NCBI GenBank assembly: GCA_963747755.1 | Contig: CAVVGK010000004.1 | Location: 62,001 to 126,000, forward strand | DNA: 64,000 bases | Source of the DNA: DATFVA01 sp963747755 | Lineage (GTDB): Bacteria > Bacteroidota > Ignavibacteria > Ignavibacteriales > Ignavibacteriaceae | Reading direction: 5' to 3' | Shown: positions 1 to 7,924 of the stretch, in pieces | How positions within the stretch are numbered: the first letter of the stretch is position 1 | Layout: each line of letters begins with the position of its first letter | Position numbers and translations under genes: made by a program | The notes under the pieces: model-generated | What the model was told of the DNA's origin: nothing | Seen by the model: the letters and a program-made list of their open reading frames with translations, nothing else | The model's database searches: none

Positions 1-83
1 CTCTCATACGGGAAAAAGGACCCTAATTTATTAACACGGTTCAGTGTAAAATCAATAATGAATTTAATTTCTTTTTCGAACAT
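1..83 (-). CDS. 5' end of a gene cut by the window edge (27 codons)
   Basis: An open frame on the minus strand begins with ATG at 81-83 and runs off the left edge without a stop. The peptide starts MFEKEIKFIIDFTLNRVNKL and continues GSFFPYE. A weak AGGGC ribosome-binding-like sequence precedes it (minus strand, about 90-95). It lies directly downstream of the sdh terminator, so it would be its own transcription unit read in the same direction. The charged, helix-prone beginning looks like a real cytoplasmic protein start, but the fragment is too short to name a family. Only the left-hand neighbouring sequence could confirm it. Confidence 0.55.
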   Translation of the reverse strand, partial: MFEKEIKFIIDFTLNRVNKLGSFFPYE

Positions 84-119
84 TCTGCCCTACTCTCATT
101 TATTTCCTTGCAGAAAATA

Positions 120-153
120 TAAAAAATCCCGATTAAAGTGTTAACCGGGATTA
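120..153 (-). terminator. Rho-independent terminator of the sdh operon
   Basis: On the minus strand AATCCCGGTTAA pairs with TTAATCGGGATT across a short ACAC-type loop with one mismatch, and a run of T follows (121-126 are A on the plus strand). It lies downstream of sdhB and of the small membrane gene at 240-506, which suggests that all four genes share one transcript. Confidence 0.8.
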
Positions 154-239
154 TAAAATGAATTAACGAATTCCGGATTCAGCGGATTATGCAGATTGCA
201 AATGGAACTCCGATCTCAGGCCTCAGCCAATCCATCCAA

Positions 240-506
240 TCAAATGGCGGGATTTTCTCCCTTTCGGGGAGACCTGAGAGAATCCGGACTAACCGGGTGA
301 ATCACCTTATTCCTGATAGTAAAACTATAGTTCAGTTCTGCTGTAAGACTATCAATCTGTCTCATTGAAACAGCCTTATGCATCCGGCCATCAGCCAACA
401 AACCGATATCACGTACGCTTCTGTTCTTTGCGGTGTTAATGAAAAGGACATACACCACCAGAGAAAGAACAAAAATTAAAAGTATAACTCCGACTGCTTT
501 TCTCAC
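240..506 (-). CDS. Small single-pass membrane protein downstream of sdhB
   Basis: This 88-residue frame has one N-terminal hydrophobic segment (about residues 4-23) followed by a short basic and polar tail. It starts at GTG 504-506, 40 bases after the sdhB stop, and ends before the sdh terminator. That places it as the last gene of the succinate dehydrogenase transcript. No family is recognised. The tail would lie in the periplasm or cytoplasm depending on topology, and the positive residues after the segment (KNR) are compatible with a cytoplasmic tail. It could be an accessory subunit of the complex, but that rests only on position. The GTG start and short length keep confidence moderate. 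Confidence 0.5.
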   Translation of the reverse strand: MRKAVGVILLIFVLSLVVYVLFINTAKNRSVRDIGLLADGRMHKAVSMRQIDSLTAELNYSFTIRNKVIHPVSPDSLRSPRKGENPAI

Positions 507-546
507 AGCTTCATCCCTGATTATTTATTTACCATCAAGGTGCAGA

Positions 547-1296
547 TTATTTTTCTTTTTTGCAAGAAGCCCTGTAATATTCTCTTCTGAGTTGTGCTAT
601 AGTATCCATAGATATTTGTTTAGGACATTCAGCAGAACAGGCTTCTGTGTTCGTGCAGGAACCGAATCCTTCAATTTCCATTTGTCTTACCATGGCAAGC
701 ACTCTCATCTCTCTTTCAGGCTGACCCTGCGGGAGTCGTGCAAAATGAGAAACCTTAGCAGCAACAAACAGCATTGCAGAAGCATTTTTACATGCTGCCA
801 CACAGGCCCCGCATCCGATACACTGAGCGGCATCGAAGGCAGCTTCCTGTTCGTCCTTGGGAATAGGGATAGCATTTGCATCGGGTGCACCTCCGGTATT
901 TACCGAGATAAAACCTCCGGCCATCACGATCCTGTCGAATGCAGATCTGTCGACCACAAGATCTTTTATAACTGGAAATGCCTTAGCGCGCCACGGTTCA
1001 ACTACTATTGTATCGCCGTCTTTGAATCTTCTCATATGGAGCTGACAGGTAGCAATTCCCTCCTGAGGTCCGTGAGGTCTTCCGTTTATAAACATAGAAC
1101 AGCTACCGCAAATTCCTTCACGGCAGTCGTGATCGAATGCAACCGGTTCCTCACCTTTCTTCACCAGGCCTTCATTCAAAACATCCATCATTTCGAGGAA
1201 AGACATGTCAGGAGATATATCCTGCAGTTCATAGCTAACTAATTGTCCTTTGGCGCTGCGATTTTTCTGACGCCATATTTTCAGGTGTAAATTCAT
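547..1296 (-). CDS. sdhB: Succinate dehydrogenase/fumarate reductase iron-sulfur subunit
   Basis: This subunit carries electrons between the flavin of SdhA and the membrane quinone/heme subunit. Three cysteine clusters are visible: CREGICGSC with a further Cys for [2Fe-2S], CIGCGACVAAC for [4Fe-4S], and CTNTEACSAECP for the [3Fe-4S] centre. The frame is open to an ATG at 1306-1308 that overlaps the sdhA stop. I prefer the internal ATG at 1294-1296 (MNLHLKIW), because GGGAAAAGGA lies immediately upstream of it and family members normally start there. The protein is then 249 residues, typical for the family. The gene order is sdhC-sdhA-sdhB with no separate sdhD, as in type B enzymes of Bacteroidota and Epsilonproteobacteria. 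Direction of catalysis (SQR or QFR) cannot be read from sequence. Confidence 0.93.
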   Translation of the reverse strand: MNLHLKIWRQKNRSAKGQLVSYELQDISPDMSFLEMMDVLNEGLVKKGEEPVAFDHDCREGICGSCSMFINGRPHGPQEGIATCQLHMRRFKDGDTIVVEPWRAKAFPVIKDLVVDRSAFDRIVMAGGFISVNTGGAPDANAIPIPKDEQEAAFDAAQCIGCGACVAACKNASAMLFVAAKVSHFARLPQGQPEREMRVLAMVRQMEIEGFGSCTNTEACSAECPKQISMDTIAQLRREYYRASCKKEK

Positions 1297-1307
1297 TCCT
1301 TTTCCCA

Positions 1308-3221
1308 TTATTTATAACTCCTTTGAGAAGGTTGGACGAACTCAAAATTCAGTTCTTCTTTATGCAGCTCGGCTTTATTTTCCACGCCTTTGAATTCCCA
1401 GGCTGCGACATAAGCAAAATTAACATCATCTCTCTTAGCTTCATTTTCTTCTGTCTGATGTTCCTCTCTGAAGTGTCCTCCGCAGGACTCCTCCCTGTGA
1501 AGTGCATCTTCAGCCATAAGCTCACCAAGCTCGAGGAAATCTGAAACGCGGCCTGCTTTTTCAAGCGACTGGTTCAGTTCTTCATTTTCACCGGCTACAA
1601 TAACATTCTTCCGGAAATCTGCTCTTATTTCCTTGATCCTGGAAATCGCCTTCTTCAGACCTTCAGCGTTGCGCGACATACCCACATAATCCCACATCAC
1701 CTGACCCAGTTCACGGTGAAATTCATCGACAGTTTTGGTTCCTTTGATGTCCAGGAGCTGTTTGATTTTATCCTTAATCTCTTTCTCCACATTCTTAAAG
1801 GCTTGGTGTTCTGTAGTGATTTTATCAGTCTTGTGCTGTGCAAGGTAATCGCCTATAGTATAGGGAATAACGAAGTATCCGTCTGCAAGTCCCTGCATAA
1901 GTGCACTCGCACCGAGACGGTTGGCGCCATGATCGGAGAAGTTGCACTCGCCGAGGGCATAGAGTCCAGGTATTGAAGTCATAAGGTTATAATCAACCCA
2001 CAGCCCGCCCATCGTATAGTGAACAGCGGGGTAAATTCTCATTGGCACTTCATAAGGATCCTCAGCGGTAATAAGTTTATACATATCGAACAGGTTGCCG
2101 TATTTATCTTTAATCTTGTCTTTACCCAGGCGGTTGATCGCATCAGCAAAGTCGAGGTAGACTGCATTCTGAGCAGGACCAACCCCTTTTCCTTCGTCAA
2201 CCATTTCCTTAGCATTCCTTGAGGCAACATCCCTTGGAACCAGGTTACCGAAAGAGGGGTATTTTCTTTCGAGATAATAATCTCTTTCTGCTTCAGGAAT
2301 CTGTGAAGGAGGTCTTTTATCTTTTGGATCTTTGGGAACCCAGACCCTGCCGTCATTCCTCAAGCTTTCGCTCATAAGGGTTAACTTCGACTGGTAATGC
2401 CCTGTTACAGGTATACAAGTCGGGTGAATCTGTGTAAAGCAGGGATTAGCGAAGAAAGCGCCTTTCTTATAAGCTCTCCAGGCTGCGGTAACGTTCGACC
2501 CTTTCGCATTTGTTGAAAGGTAGTAAGCGTTTCCGTAACCGCCGGTTGCTAGAACGACTGCATCAGCAGCATATGATTTAATTTCGCCGGTTACCATATC
2601 CCTTGTAACAATACCTCTTGCTTTTCCATCAATAATAACTACATCAAGCATCTCATGGCGGGGATACATCTTAACCTTACCTAGTCCAACCTGGCGCATC
2701 AATGCATTGTAAGCTCCAAGCAGAAGCTGCTGACCCGTCTGACCCCTTGCGTAGAAAGTACGGGAGACCTGTGCACCGCCGAAAGAACGGTTATCAAGAA
2801 GTCCGCCGTATTCACGTGCAAAAGGAACACCCTGAGCCACGCATTGATCGATAATATTTGCGCTAAGTTCGGCAAGGCGGTAAACGTTTCCTTCACGCGA
2901 CCTATAGTCGCCGCCTTTTATCGTATCATAAAACAAACGGTAAACGCTGTCGCCGTCATTCTGATAATTCTTTGAAGCATTTATTCCACCCTGAGCAGCG
3001 ATACTATGTGCGCGGCGGGCACTATCTTGGAAACAAAACGCATCAACGTTATAGCCAAGCTCTGCAAGAGAAGCAGCTGCTGACCCTCCAGCCAGTCCTG
3101 TTCCCACTACAATTATATTATATTTTCTTTTATTAGCCGGATTAACCAGTTTCATTTTGAACTTATAGTCTGTCCATTTTTGTTCTAATGGTCCGGCAGG
3201 AACTTTTGAATCTAATTTCAT
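1308..3221 (-). CDS. sdhA: Succinate dehydrogenase/fumarate reductase flavoprotein subunit
   Basis: Catalytic subunit that interconverts succinate and fumarate with covalently bound FAD. Visible are a Rossmann GxGxxG segment (VVGTGLAGGSAAASLAE), the HSIAAQGGINA stretch with the FAD-linked His, and the C-terminal Arg-rich capping and helical region. The frame is open upstream to 3296, but that part lies inside sdhC. The ATG at 3219-3221 (MKLDSKVPAG) is two bases past the sdhC stop and has GGAGG just upstream, so it is taken as the start, giving 637 residues, normal for the type B family. The sdhC/sdhA and sdhA/sdhB junctions are nearly abutting, which implies one operon with coupled translation. 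Confidence 0.95.
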   Translation of the reverse strand: MKLDSKVPAGPLEQKWTDYKFKMKLVNPANKRKYNIIVVGTGLAGGSAAASLAELGYNVDAFCFQDSARRAHSIAAQGGINASKNYQNDGDSVYRLFYDTIKGGDYRSREGNVYRLAELSANIIDQCVAQGVPFAREYGGLLDNRSFGGAQVSRTFYARGQTGQQLLLGAYNALMRQVGLGKVKMYPRHEMLDVVIIDGKARGIVTRDMVTGEIKSYAADAVVLATGGYGNAYYLSTNAKGSNVTAAWRAYKKGAFFANPCFTQIHPTCIPVTGHYQSKLTLMSESLRNDGRVWVPKDPKDKRPPSQIPEAERDYYLERKYPSFGNLVPRDVASRNAKEMVDEGKGVGPAQNAVYLDFADAINRLGKDKIKDKYGNLFDMYKLITAEDPYEVPMRIYPAVHYTMGGLWVDYNLMTSIPGLYALGECNFSDHGANRLGASALMQGLADGYFVIPYTIGDYLAQHKTDKITTEHQAFKNVEKEIKDKIKQLLDIKGTKTVDEFHRELGQVMWDYVGMSRNAEGLKKAISRIKEIRADFRKNVIVAGENEELNQSLEKAGRVSDFLELGELMAEDALHREESCGGHFREEHQTEENEAKRDDVNFAYVAAWEFKGVENKAELHKEELNFEFVQPSQRSYK

Positions 3222-3222
3222 A

Positions 3223-3885
3223 TTATTTCCCTCCTCCCAGGATGAAGTATAAAGGAATGATTGCGAACCCGATACATATAAGTATCGAGAAAGCAACGCC
3301 GAATCCTTTGATGAACGGTGTATATTTATTGTGTCTCAGTCCCAGCGTCTGGAACCCGCTTTGGAAAGCGTGCACAAGATGGAAGGCGAGAAGGATCATT
3401 GCAAAAATGTAAAAGACCGACCACCAGGTTTGGTGGAATTTTAATACGGCGCTTTCAAACATTGTACCCTGAGGACTGCCGAACCTGGAGGGAATGAAGA
3501 AATCCATTAAATGGATAACGAGGAAAATAAGTACCACGATTCCGCTCTGTATCATGAACCTAGAATAGAATGTGCTGTTTGCGGACGGATCTTTTGTTTT
3601 ATAAGCAACACCGCGCGCCGAATTATTTATAAACCACAGCCTGATACCATTTATGATATGGTAAATAAATGCAATGAACAATACTATCTCAATTATCCTG
3701 ACCGGGATGTTAAGTGAAGCTGCCATAAAATCCGCATAAGCTTCAAAAGCATCGGGTGTGCTTCTGAGCAGCAGGAGGTTGGCAATAAGGTGGATGATCA
3801 GGTAGATATATAAAAACAAGCCCGTAACAGCCATTATAAGCTTCTTCCCCAGGCTCGAATCGATAAACGAGGTGAACCAACCCAT
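3223..3885 (-). CDS. sdhC: Succinate dehydrogenase cytochrome b subunit (type B, diheme)
   Basis: Integral membrane anchor that binds two b hemes and passes electrons to or from quinone. The 220 residues contain five hydrophobic spans, at about 13-40, 62-84, 112-132, 153-176 and 193-216. Candidate heme-ligand histidines sit in these helices: H32 (IIHLIAN), H76 (FIYHIINGIR), H125 (VIHLMDF) and H169 or H172 (FHLVHAF). This matches the five-helix fused anchor of type B enzymes, which explains the lack of sdhD. AGGAGA precedes the ATG. It is the first gene of the operon, and the 465 bp upstream hold the presumed promoter. Confidence 0.93.
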   Translation of the reverse strand: MGWFTSFIDSSLGKKLIMAVTGLFLYIYLIIHLIANLLLLRSTPDAFEAYADFMAASLNIPVRIIEIVLFIAFIYHIINGIRLWFINNSARGVAYKTKDPSANSTFYSRFMIQSGIVVLIFLVIHLMDFFIPSRFGSPQGTMFESAVLKFHQTWWSVFYIFAMILLAFHLVHAFQSGFQTLGLRHNKYTPFIKGFGVAFSILICIGFAIIPLYFILGGGK

Positions 3886-4350
3886 TAAATTTCTCCTTTA
3901 TAAAAACGATCACTTATTGGTAAGCTAGAACTGAATGTGTTTTGTGGTAACAATATTCTAAATACGACAATAAATAATTTCAGTTGGTACGGGAAAATCC
4001 CCGCACAGAAGTTTTACAAAATTATTTATATCAGGGAAGAAAAGCAATTTAGTTTGGGGGAATAAATTAAGTTTAACAGGAATAACCGGATTGACCTAAT
4101 GCGCTTTTTTTAGAGTCATGTTGATGATCATATTGAAATATCAATAAAGCGAATGAACGAATTTCTCATATGATTCATAACCTCACAACAAGTATCTGAA
4201 AACGTTCTGAATACGTTCTGAATACGATCTGAAAACGTTGATTGAACTTTCTATAGAATCCAAGCGCTGAAGGAATCAGGCAGAGCGCGGAGAACAAGGG
4301 AGGTTATTTTGATTTTTTGATTTTCTCTTCTATATTCAGATAGTTCTTTC
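3886..4350. other. Divergent intergenic region between sdhC and the btuB riboswitch
   Basis: This 465-bp region has no gene. It must contain the outward promoters of the sdh operon and the btuB transcript, but I could not pick -10/-35 boxes with confidence. The one clear structure is a set of four 11-bp direct repeats at 4195-4238, listed separately. Confidence 0.6.
4195..4238 (+). repeat. Four 11-bp tandem repeats (TCTGAAAACGT type)
   Basis: Units TCTGAAAACGT, TCTGAATACGT, TCTGAATACGA and TCTGAAAACGT follow without gaps. The 11-bp period places each copy on nearly the same face of the DNA helix. They lie about 150 bp upstream of the cobalamin riboswitch and about 310 bp upstream of sdhC. 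A protein-binding array is possible, but no regulator is identified. Confidence 0.75.
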
Positions 4351-4533
4351 AAATGATTACGGTGTCCCGGTTAGAACGGGAATGATAGGGAATCCGGTTA
4401 GAATCCGGAGCTGACGCGCAACTGTAAAGCAGAGCGATGAACTATTAACAATGTAAAATGAATAATTATCAATTGTTAATTATAGATTCTACATTATTCA
4501 TTGCAAAGCCTGAGCCAGGAGACCTGCCGTATG
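4351..4533 (+). ncRNA. Cobalamin (vitamin B12) riboswitch aptamer
   Basis: Conserved blocks appear in the expected order. ACGGTG near 4358 begins the outer helix. GATAGGGAATCCGGTTAGAA then AATCCGGAGCTGACGCGCAA and CTGTAA (4384-4426) form the core. AGCCTGAGCCAGGAGACCTG at 4507-4526 forms the B12 box, and CCGTA closes the outer helix with TACGG. The variable arm between the core and the B12 box is filled by an AT-rich palindrome (4450-4495). The downstream gene encodes a BtuB-type receptor, which fits B12-repressed uptake. The family assignment is by consensus recognition. Confidence 0.93.
4450..4495. repeat. AT-rich imperfect palindrome within the riboswitch variable arm
   Basis: AATGTAAAATGAATAATTAT (4450-4469) is followed by CAATTG and then TTAATTATAGATTCTACATT (4476-4495). 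The right arm's reverse complement matches the left arm at about 16 of 20 positions. It forms one long hairpin at a position where B12 riboswitches tolerate variable extensions. It resembles a small mobile or MITE-like insertion that the RNA fold has accommodated. That origin is inference. Confidence 0.7.
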
Positions 4534-4546
4534 GAATTAAATCAAC

Positions 4547-4638
4547 CTTCGCGGGTGAGGTTAGATTACGAATATTCAATCAATTCGTTTAATCCCCCAC
4601 GAAGTTACTTTTATATCTTTTTCAGGAGTAACTTCATG
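4547..4638 (+). promoter_or_regulatory. Riboswitch expression platform that masks the btuB ribosome-binding site
   Basis: GAAGTTACT (4601-4609) is a perfect complement of AGTAACTTC (4627-4635). The second arm overlaps the Shine-Dalgarno AGGAG (4624-4628) and ends at the ATG (4636). An alternative pairing joins CTTCGCGGGTG (4547-4557) to CCCCCACGAAG (4594-4604), about nine of eleven bases, and uses the same GAAG (4601-4604). The two hairpins exclude each other. This is the layout expected when B12 binding frees the sequestering stem and shuts translation. Confidence 0.8.
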
Positions 4639-6588
4639 TATCTACAGAAACTTTTCTTAACAGGACTGGCATCGACCCTCCTCTGTACTGCTGTATATTC
4701 CCAGAACAGCATTATCCGAAAGGGCGATTCCACAGGATATTATAAAATGTCTGATGTGGTTGTAACTGCTACAAGGACAGAAACCCCTCTCATAGAACTG
4801 GCAAATTCAATTACCGTTATCGACTCCTCTGAAATCGTTAACTCTAAGAAAGACAATGTTCTTGATCTACTTAGAGACGAATACGGTGTGAACGTCGTTC
4901 AGCAAGGAGGTCCCGGCAAGCTTGCGAGCGTATACATGCGCGGCGGAGGTTCGGAACATACCCTTGTTCTTATCGACGGTATAGAAATGAATATGCCGGG
5001 AGATCCGGGCAACACATATGATTTCTCAAATCTTCCGACAGACAATATCGAGAGGATAGAAATACTCCGGGGTCCCCAGAGCACAATGTACGGCTCGGAT
5101 GCACTGGCGGGTGTAATCAATATTATAACAAAGACAGGCCAGGGCCGGCCAAAATATTTGCTTTCAGCCGAGGGCGGAACTTATAACACCTATAAACTTA
5201 ACGGTGGTTTAAGCGGAACTTATGATATTTTCAACTACCAGGTAAACCTGAACCGTATGAAGACTGACGGATTTTCCTCTGCAGCAACGAAATACGGAAA
5301 TACCGAAAAAGACGGAGCCTCAAACTTTACCGGATCGGCTAAGGCAGGAATCAATCTTGGTAATAATTTTCAGCTTAACCTGTTTTACCAGCACACCGGG
5401 GGCGAAGCTGACTATGATCAGTGGGGAGGCGAATTCGGAGATGATCCGACGTACGTTTACAACCTCGATGAAAATATCTTCAGGATGGAAACTATCTTCT
5501 CCGATTACAAAAATACCTGGAACGGTAAAGCCGGTGTTTCCTATATGAGGAATGTAAGAAAATACAGTTTTGATTCTACGCTTTACAACCCGGCGTTTTC
5601 AAGGAGTATGTATGACGGGAAGAAAATTAAATTCGACATACAGAACACATTCAATTTTGCGAAACCTTTTTCGCTGACCATTGGAGCGGAGCACGAAAGA
5701 GAAACAGCCCTGAGTAATTATTTTATAAATTCACAGACCGGGAATTTTGAGAGCGACTTTCCACCACGAAGGTCAACCACTAAAGGATTTTTTCTGGAAG
5801 AACAGAGCAACATTTCCGACCGATTCTTTCTGAACCTGGGAGTAAGGTATGATAATCACGATAAGTTCGGTGATGCTGTAACCTACCGGCTGGCACCCGC
5901 TCTGATGATATGGGAAACCTGGACAAAAATAAAAGCTAGTTACGGCACAGGGTTCAAAGCACCATCTTTATTCTACCTATATGATCCTGCTTTCGGAAAT
6001 GAAAACCTTCTGCCTGAAAAAAGCTCGGGCTGGGATGCAGGCTTTGAACAGTACCTCTGGAATGACAGGATCACCGCCGGGGCCACTTACTTCAGCAACC
6101 AATTCAAAAAGCTTTTCGGTTTTGATTCGAACTTTAAAACTGTCAACATAAACCAGGCGGAAAGCTATGGTGTTGAGATTTTTGTTTCAGCGAAGCCGGC
6201 GGAAGGACTGCTTCTGAAGGTAACTTACACGAATACCAGGACAAAGGATCTTAGTCCCAATTCACCCGATAAAAACCTGACTTTGTTAAGAAGGCCCGAA
6301 CATAAAGGTTCGTTAAGTGCCAATTACAGCTTTCTTAAAAAATTCAATGTTCATATGGATGCCGCTTATGTAGGCAAAAGGGATGACAAGATATTTACGG
6401 CATCGGGAGCAGAGAGAGTCAGTCTGGGCAGCTATTTCCTCCTGAATGCCGCTGCTTCGTATGACGTTTTGAGTTACCTCCAGTTGTACGCGAAGGTTAA
6501 TAATATTGCTGATGACTATTATGAAGAGGTTTACGGGTATGCTTCACCGGGGGTTTCGCTTTACGGAGGTTTTAAATTGAAATTATGA
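4636..6588 (+). CDS. btuB: TonB-dependent vitamin B12 receptor, BtuB-like
   Basis: Outer-membrane gated barrel that takes up cobalamin using TonB energy. The frame is open from 4501, but that part is riboswitch. The ATG at 4636 has AGGAG seven bases upstream and begins a signal peptide (MYLQKLFLTGLASTLLCTAV). The 650-residue protein then shows a plug domain with the DVVVTATRTE TonB-box-like start, RGGGSEHTLVLIDG and IERIEILRGPQSTMYGSDA. A C-terminal TonB-dependent beta-barrel ends in the aromatic-rich strand SPGVSLYGGFKLKL. Length and order fit BtuB-family receptors. The riboswitch upstream supports cobalamin as the substrate more strongly than the protein sequence alone. The next gene probably belongs to the same transcript. 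Confidence 0.9.
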   Translation: MYLQKLFLTGLASTLLCTAVYSQNSIIRKGDSTGYYKMSDVVVTATRTETPLIELANSITVIDSSEIVNSKKDNVLDLLRDEYGVNVVQQGGPGKLASVYMRGGGSEHTLVLIDGIEMNMPGDPGNTYDFSNLPTDNIERIEILRGPQSTMYGSDALAGVINIITKTGQGRPKYLLSAEGGTYNTYKLNGGLSGTYDIFNYQVNLNRMKTDGFSSAATKYGNTEKDGASNFTGSAKAGINLGNNFQLNLFYQHTGGEADYDQWGGEFGDDPTYVYNLDENIFRMETIFSDYKNTWNGKAGVSYMRNVRKYSFDSTLYNPAFSRSMYDGKKIKFDIQNTFNFAKPFSLTIGAEHERETALSNYFINSQTGNFESDFPPRRSTTKGFFLEEQSNISDRFFLNLGVRYDNHDKFGDAVTYRLAPALMIWETWTKIKASYGTGFKAPSLFYLYDPAFGNENLLPEKSSGWDAGFEQYLWNDRITAGATYFSNQFKKLFGFDSNFKTVNINQAESYGVEIFVSAKPAEGLLLKVTYTNTRTKDLSPNSPDKNLTLLRRPEHKGSLSANYSFLKKFNVHMDAAYVGKRDDKIFTASGAERVSLGSYFLLNAAASYDVLSYLQLYAKVNNIADDYYEEVYGYASPGVSLYGGFKLKL

Positions 6589-6688
6589 TAAAGATCAGGA
6601 TTTTGAACTGCTGATGTTTTATCTTTAAAGTTAATTAAACGAAAAAAGAAAGTAATTTTAATTATACTATATCTGAAAGGAGTACTGA

Positions 6689-7219
6689 ATGAATTCAAAG
6701 TTAATATCACCCAGGTTATTGGTTCTCTGTGCTATGATCGCGGCTGCAGCCTTCACCAGGCTTATGCCTCATCTCCCGAATTTCACAGCTATCGGAGCTA
6801 TGGCTTTATTCGGCGGCGCATATTTCACTAATAAAAAACTGGCATTTGCGGTTCCGTTGATTGCAATGTTCTTAACTGACCTCATCCTTGGATTCCATTC
6901 CACCATTCTCTCTGTATACTTTGCGTTTGCCCTTATGGTGGTGGTAGGAATGACGATGATACAGAAGAAAAAAGTTTCCAATATTGCTGTTGCTTCCCTG
7001 ACGGCTGCTGTTATGTTTTTCCTGATTACAAATTTTGCATTCTGGATGACTGATGTAATGTACCCGATGACGGGGGCAGGACTGGCGGCATGCTACACGG
7101 CTGCACTGCCGTTCTTCGGTTATACTTTAGCAGGAAATCTATTTTATGCAGGTGTAATGTTCGGATTGTTTGAGCTTGCGAAGGTAAAGTATCCTCAGCT
7201 CGCTCCGGTTCAGTCGTAA
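6689..7219 (+). CDS. Small integral membrane protein (DUF6580 type), putative vitamin transporter component
   Basis: This protein has 176 residues and about five hydrophobic helices, beginning near residues 10-25 and ending near 145-165. The PNFTAIGAMALFGGAYF segment and overall pattern recall the DUF6580 family of putative transport proteins and, more distantly, S-components of ECF transporters. It has a clean AAGGAG ribosome-binding site and starts 100 bp after btuB, downstream of the same B12 riboswitch. The context suggests a role in inner-membrane passage of cobalamin or a precursor. No ECF ATPase or T-component is in the window. The family call is from memory and moderately sure. The substrate is inference. 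Confidence 0.65.
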   Translation: MNSKLISPRLLVLCAMIAAAAFTRLMPHLPNFTAIGAMALFGGAYFTNKKLAFAVPLIAMFLTDLILGFHSTILSVYFAFALMVVVGMTMIQKKKVSNIAVASLTAAVMFFLITNFAFWMTDVMYPMTGAGLAACYTAALPFFGYTLAGNLFYAGVMFGLFELAKVKYPQLAPVQS

Positions 7220-7311
7220 AATAACTTTAGTTAGATTTTATATTCAGACATTCGCGGCGGAAATTTTCTTTCCGCCCGGATATATTTTGAAATTATACCC
7301 GAGATTTAGAG

Positions 7312-7570
7312 GGGGCTAAAGCCCCGGGGAGGTTATTACTAATGCTCTTTCCGTCGGATAAATCCGAACGGCAATGATAGATCCAACCTCATTGATAGAT
7401 CCAACCTCAATGATAAATGCGAACTGCAATGATAAATCCAACTTCAATGATAAATCAGAAAGGCTGTGATAACTCCAGCGGCTAGATAAATCCAACCTAC
7501 ATGCTAAATCTAAAGGGCTATGTTAACTCCCGCGGTAATGAAATTCCAAATGCAAGGTTAAGTCCGGTTT
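7312..7570. repeat. Palindrome followed by a degenerate array of ~18-bp repeats
   Basis: The 363-bp gap 7220-7582 holds no gene. GGGGCTAAAGCCCC (7312-7325) is a palindrome. A second imperfect palindrome at 7351-7371 begins CCGTCGGAT and ends ATCCGAACGG, followed by CAATG. About eleven diverged units then follow, each 17-19 bp, of the type GATAAATCCAACCTCAAT. The last units are heavily mutated. The outer CCGT...ACGG stem and the following CAAT are shared with arrays near 45.9 and 52.7 kb. Confidence 0.75.
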
Positions 7571-7582
7571 GCGGACTACGCT

Positions 7583-7819
7583 TTAATGTTCGAAGAAGCG
7601 GCCGAAAAAAGAACCGGGACTCTGGAACTGATGTTCTCTAGATGATACTCCTCTATCCTTAAAATCAGCGATATCAGGGTATTCTACTTCTGACTGAGCG
7701 ATTATCTTATCAAGCTCTGCCCTGTCAAGCCATACACCTTTGCATTTGGGACAGGTATTAACTGTTATATCATCTTTTTGTTTGGTTACCAATTCATTTC
7801 CATCAACAGGACATTTCAT
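7583..7819 (-). CDS. Zinc-ribbon (zf-TFIIB-like) small protein
   Basis: This short protein has an N-terminal zinc ribbon: CPVDGNELV, then CPKCKGVWLDRAELDKII. That pattern is typical of COG3809/zf-TFIIB proteins, which bind one zinc and have no established function. The frame is open to 7861, but the ATG at 7817-7819 (MKCPVDGNEL) follows GGAGGAA directly and gives the usual start next to the first Cys pair, so 78 residues. The tail (residues 40-78) is charged and ends in SFFGRFFEH. It stands alone, convergent with the repeat array. Confidence 0.8.
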   Translation of the reverse strand: MKCPVDGNELVTKQKDDITVNTCPKCKGVWLDRAELDKIIAQSEVEYPDIADFKDRGVSSREHQFQSPGSFFGRFFEH

Positions 7820-7924
7820 TTCATTTCCTCCTAATAAGTTATACTCTTTATATAATAACAATAAATGACAGAAATGAATTAATGAGGACTACAATGATTT
7901 AAAAATCAGACCTGCATCACAAAA

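Noticed and set aside
433..1242. 269-residue plus-strand protein opposite sdhB
   Set aside because: It is antisense to a fully conserved iron-sulfur subunit and has low-complexity composition.
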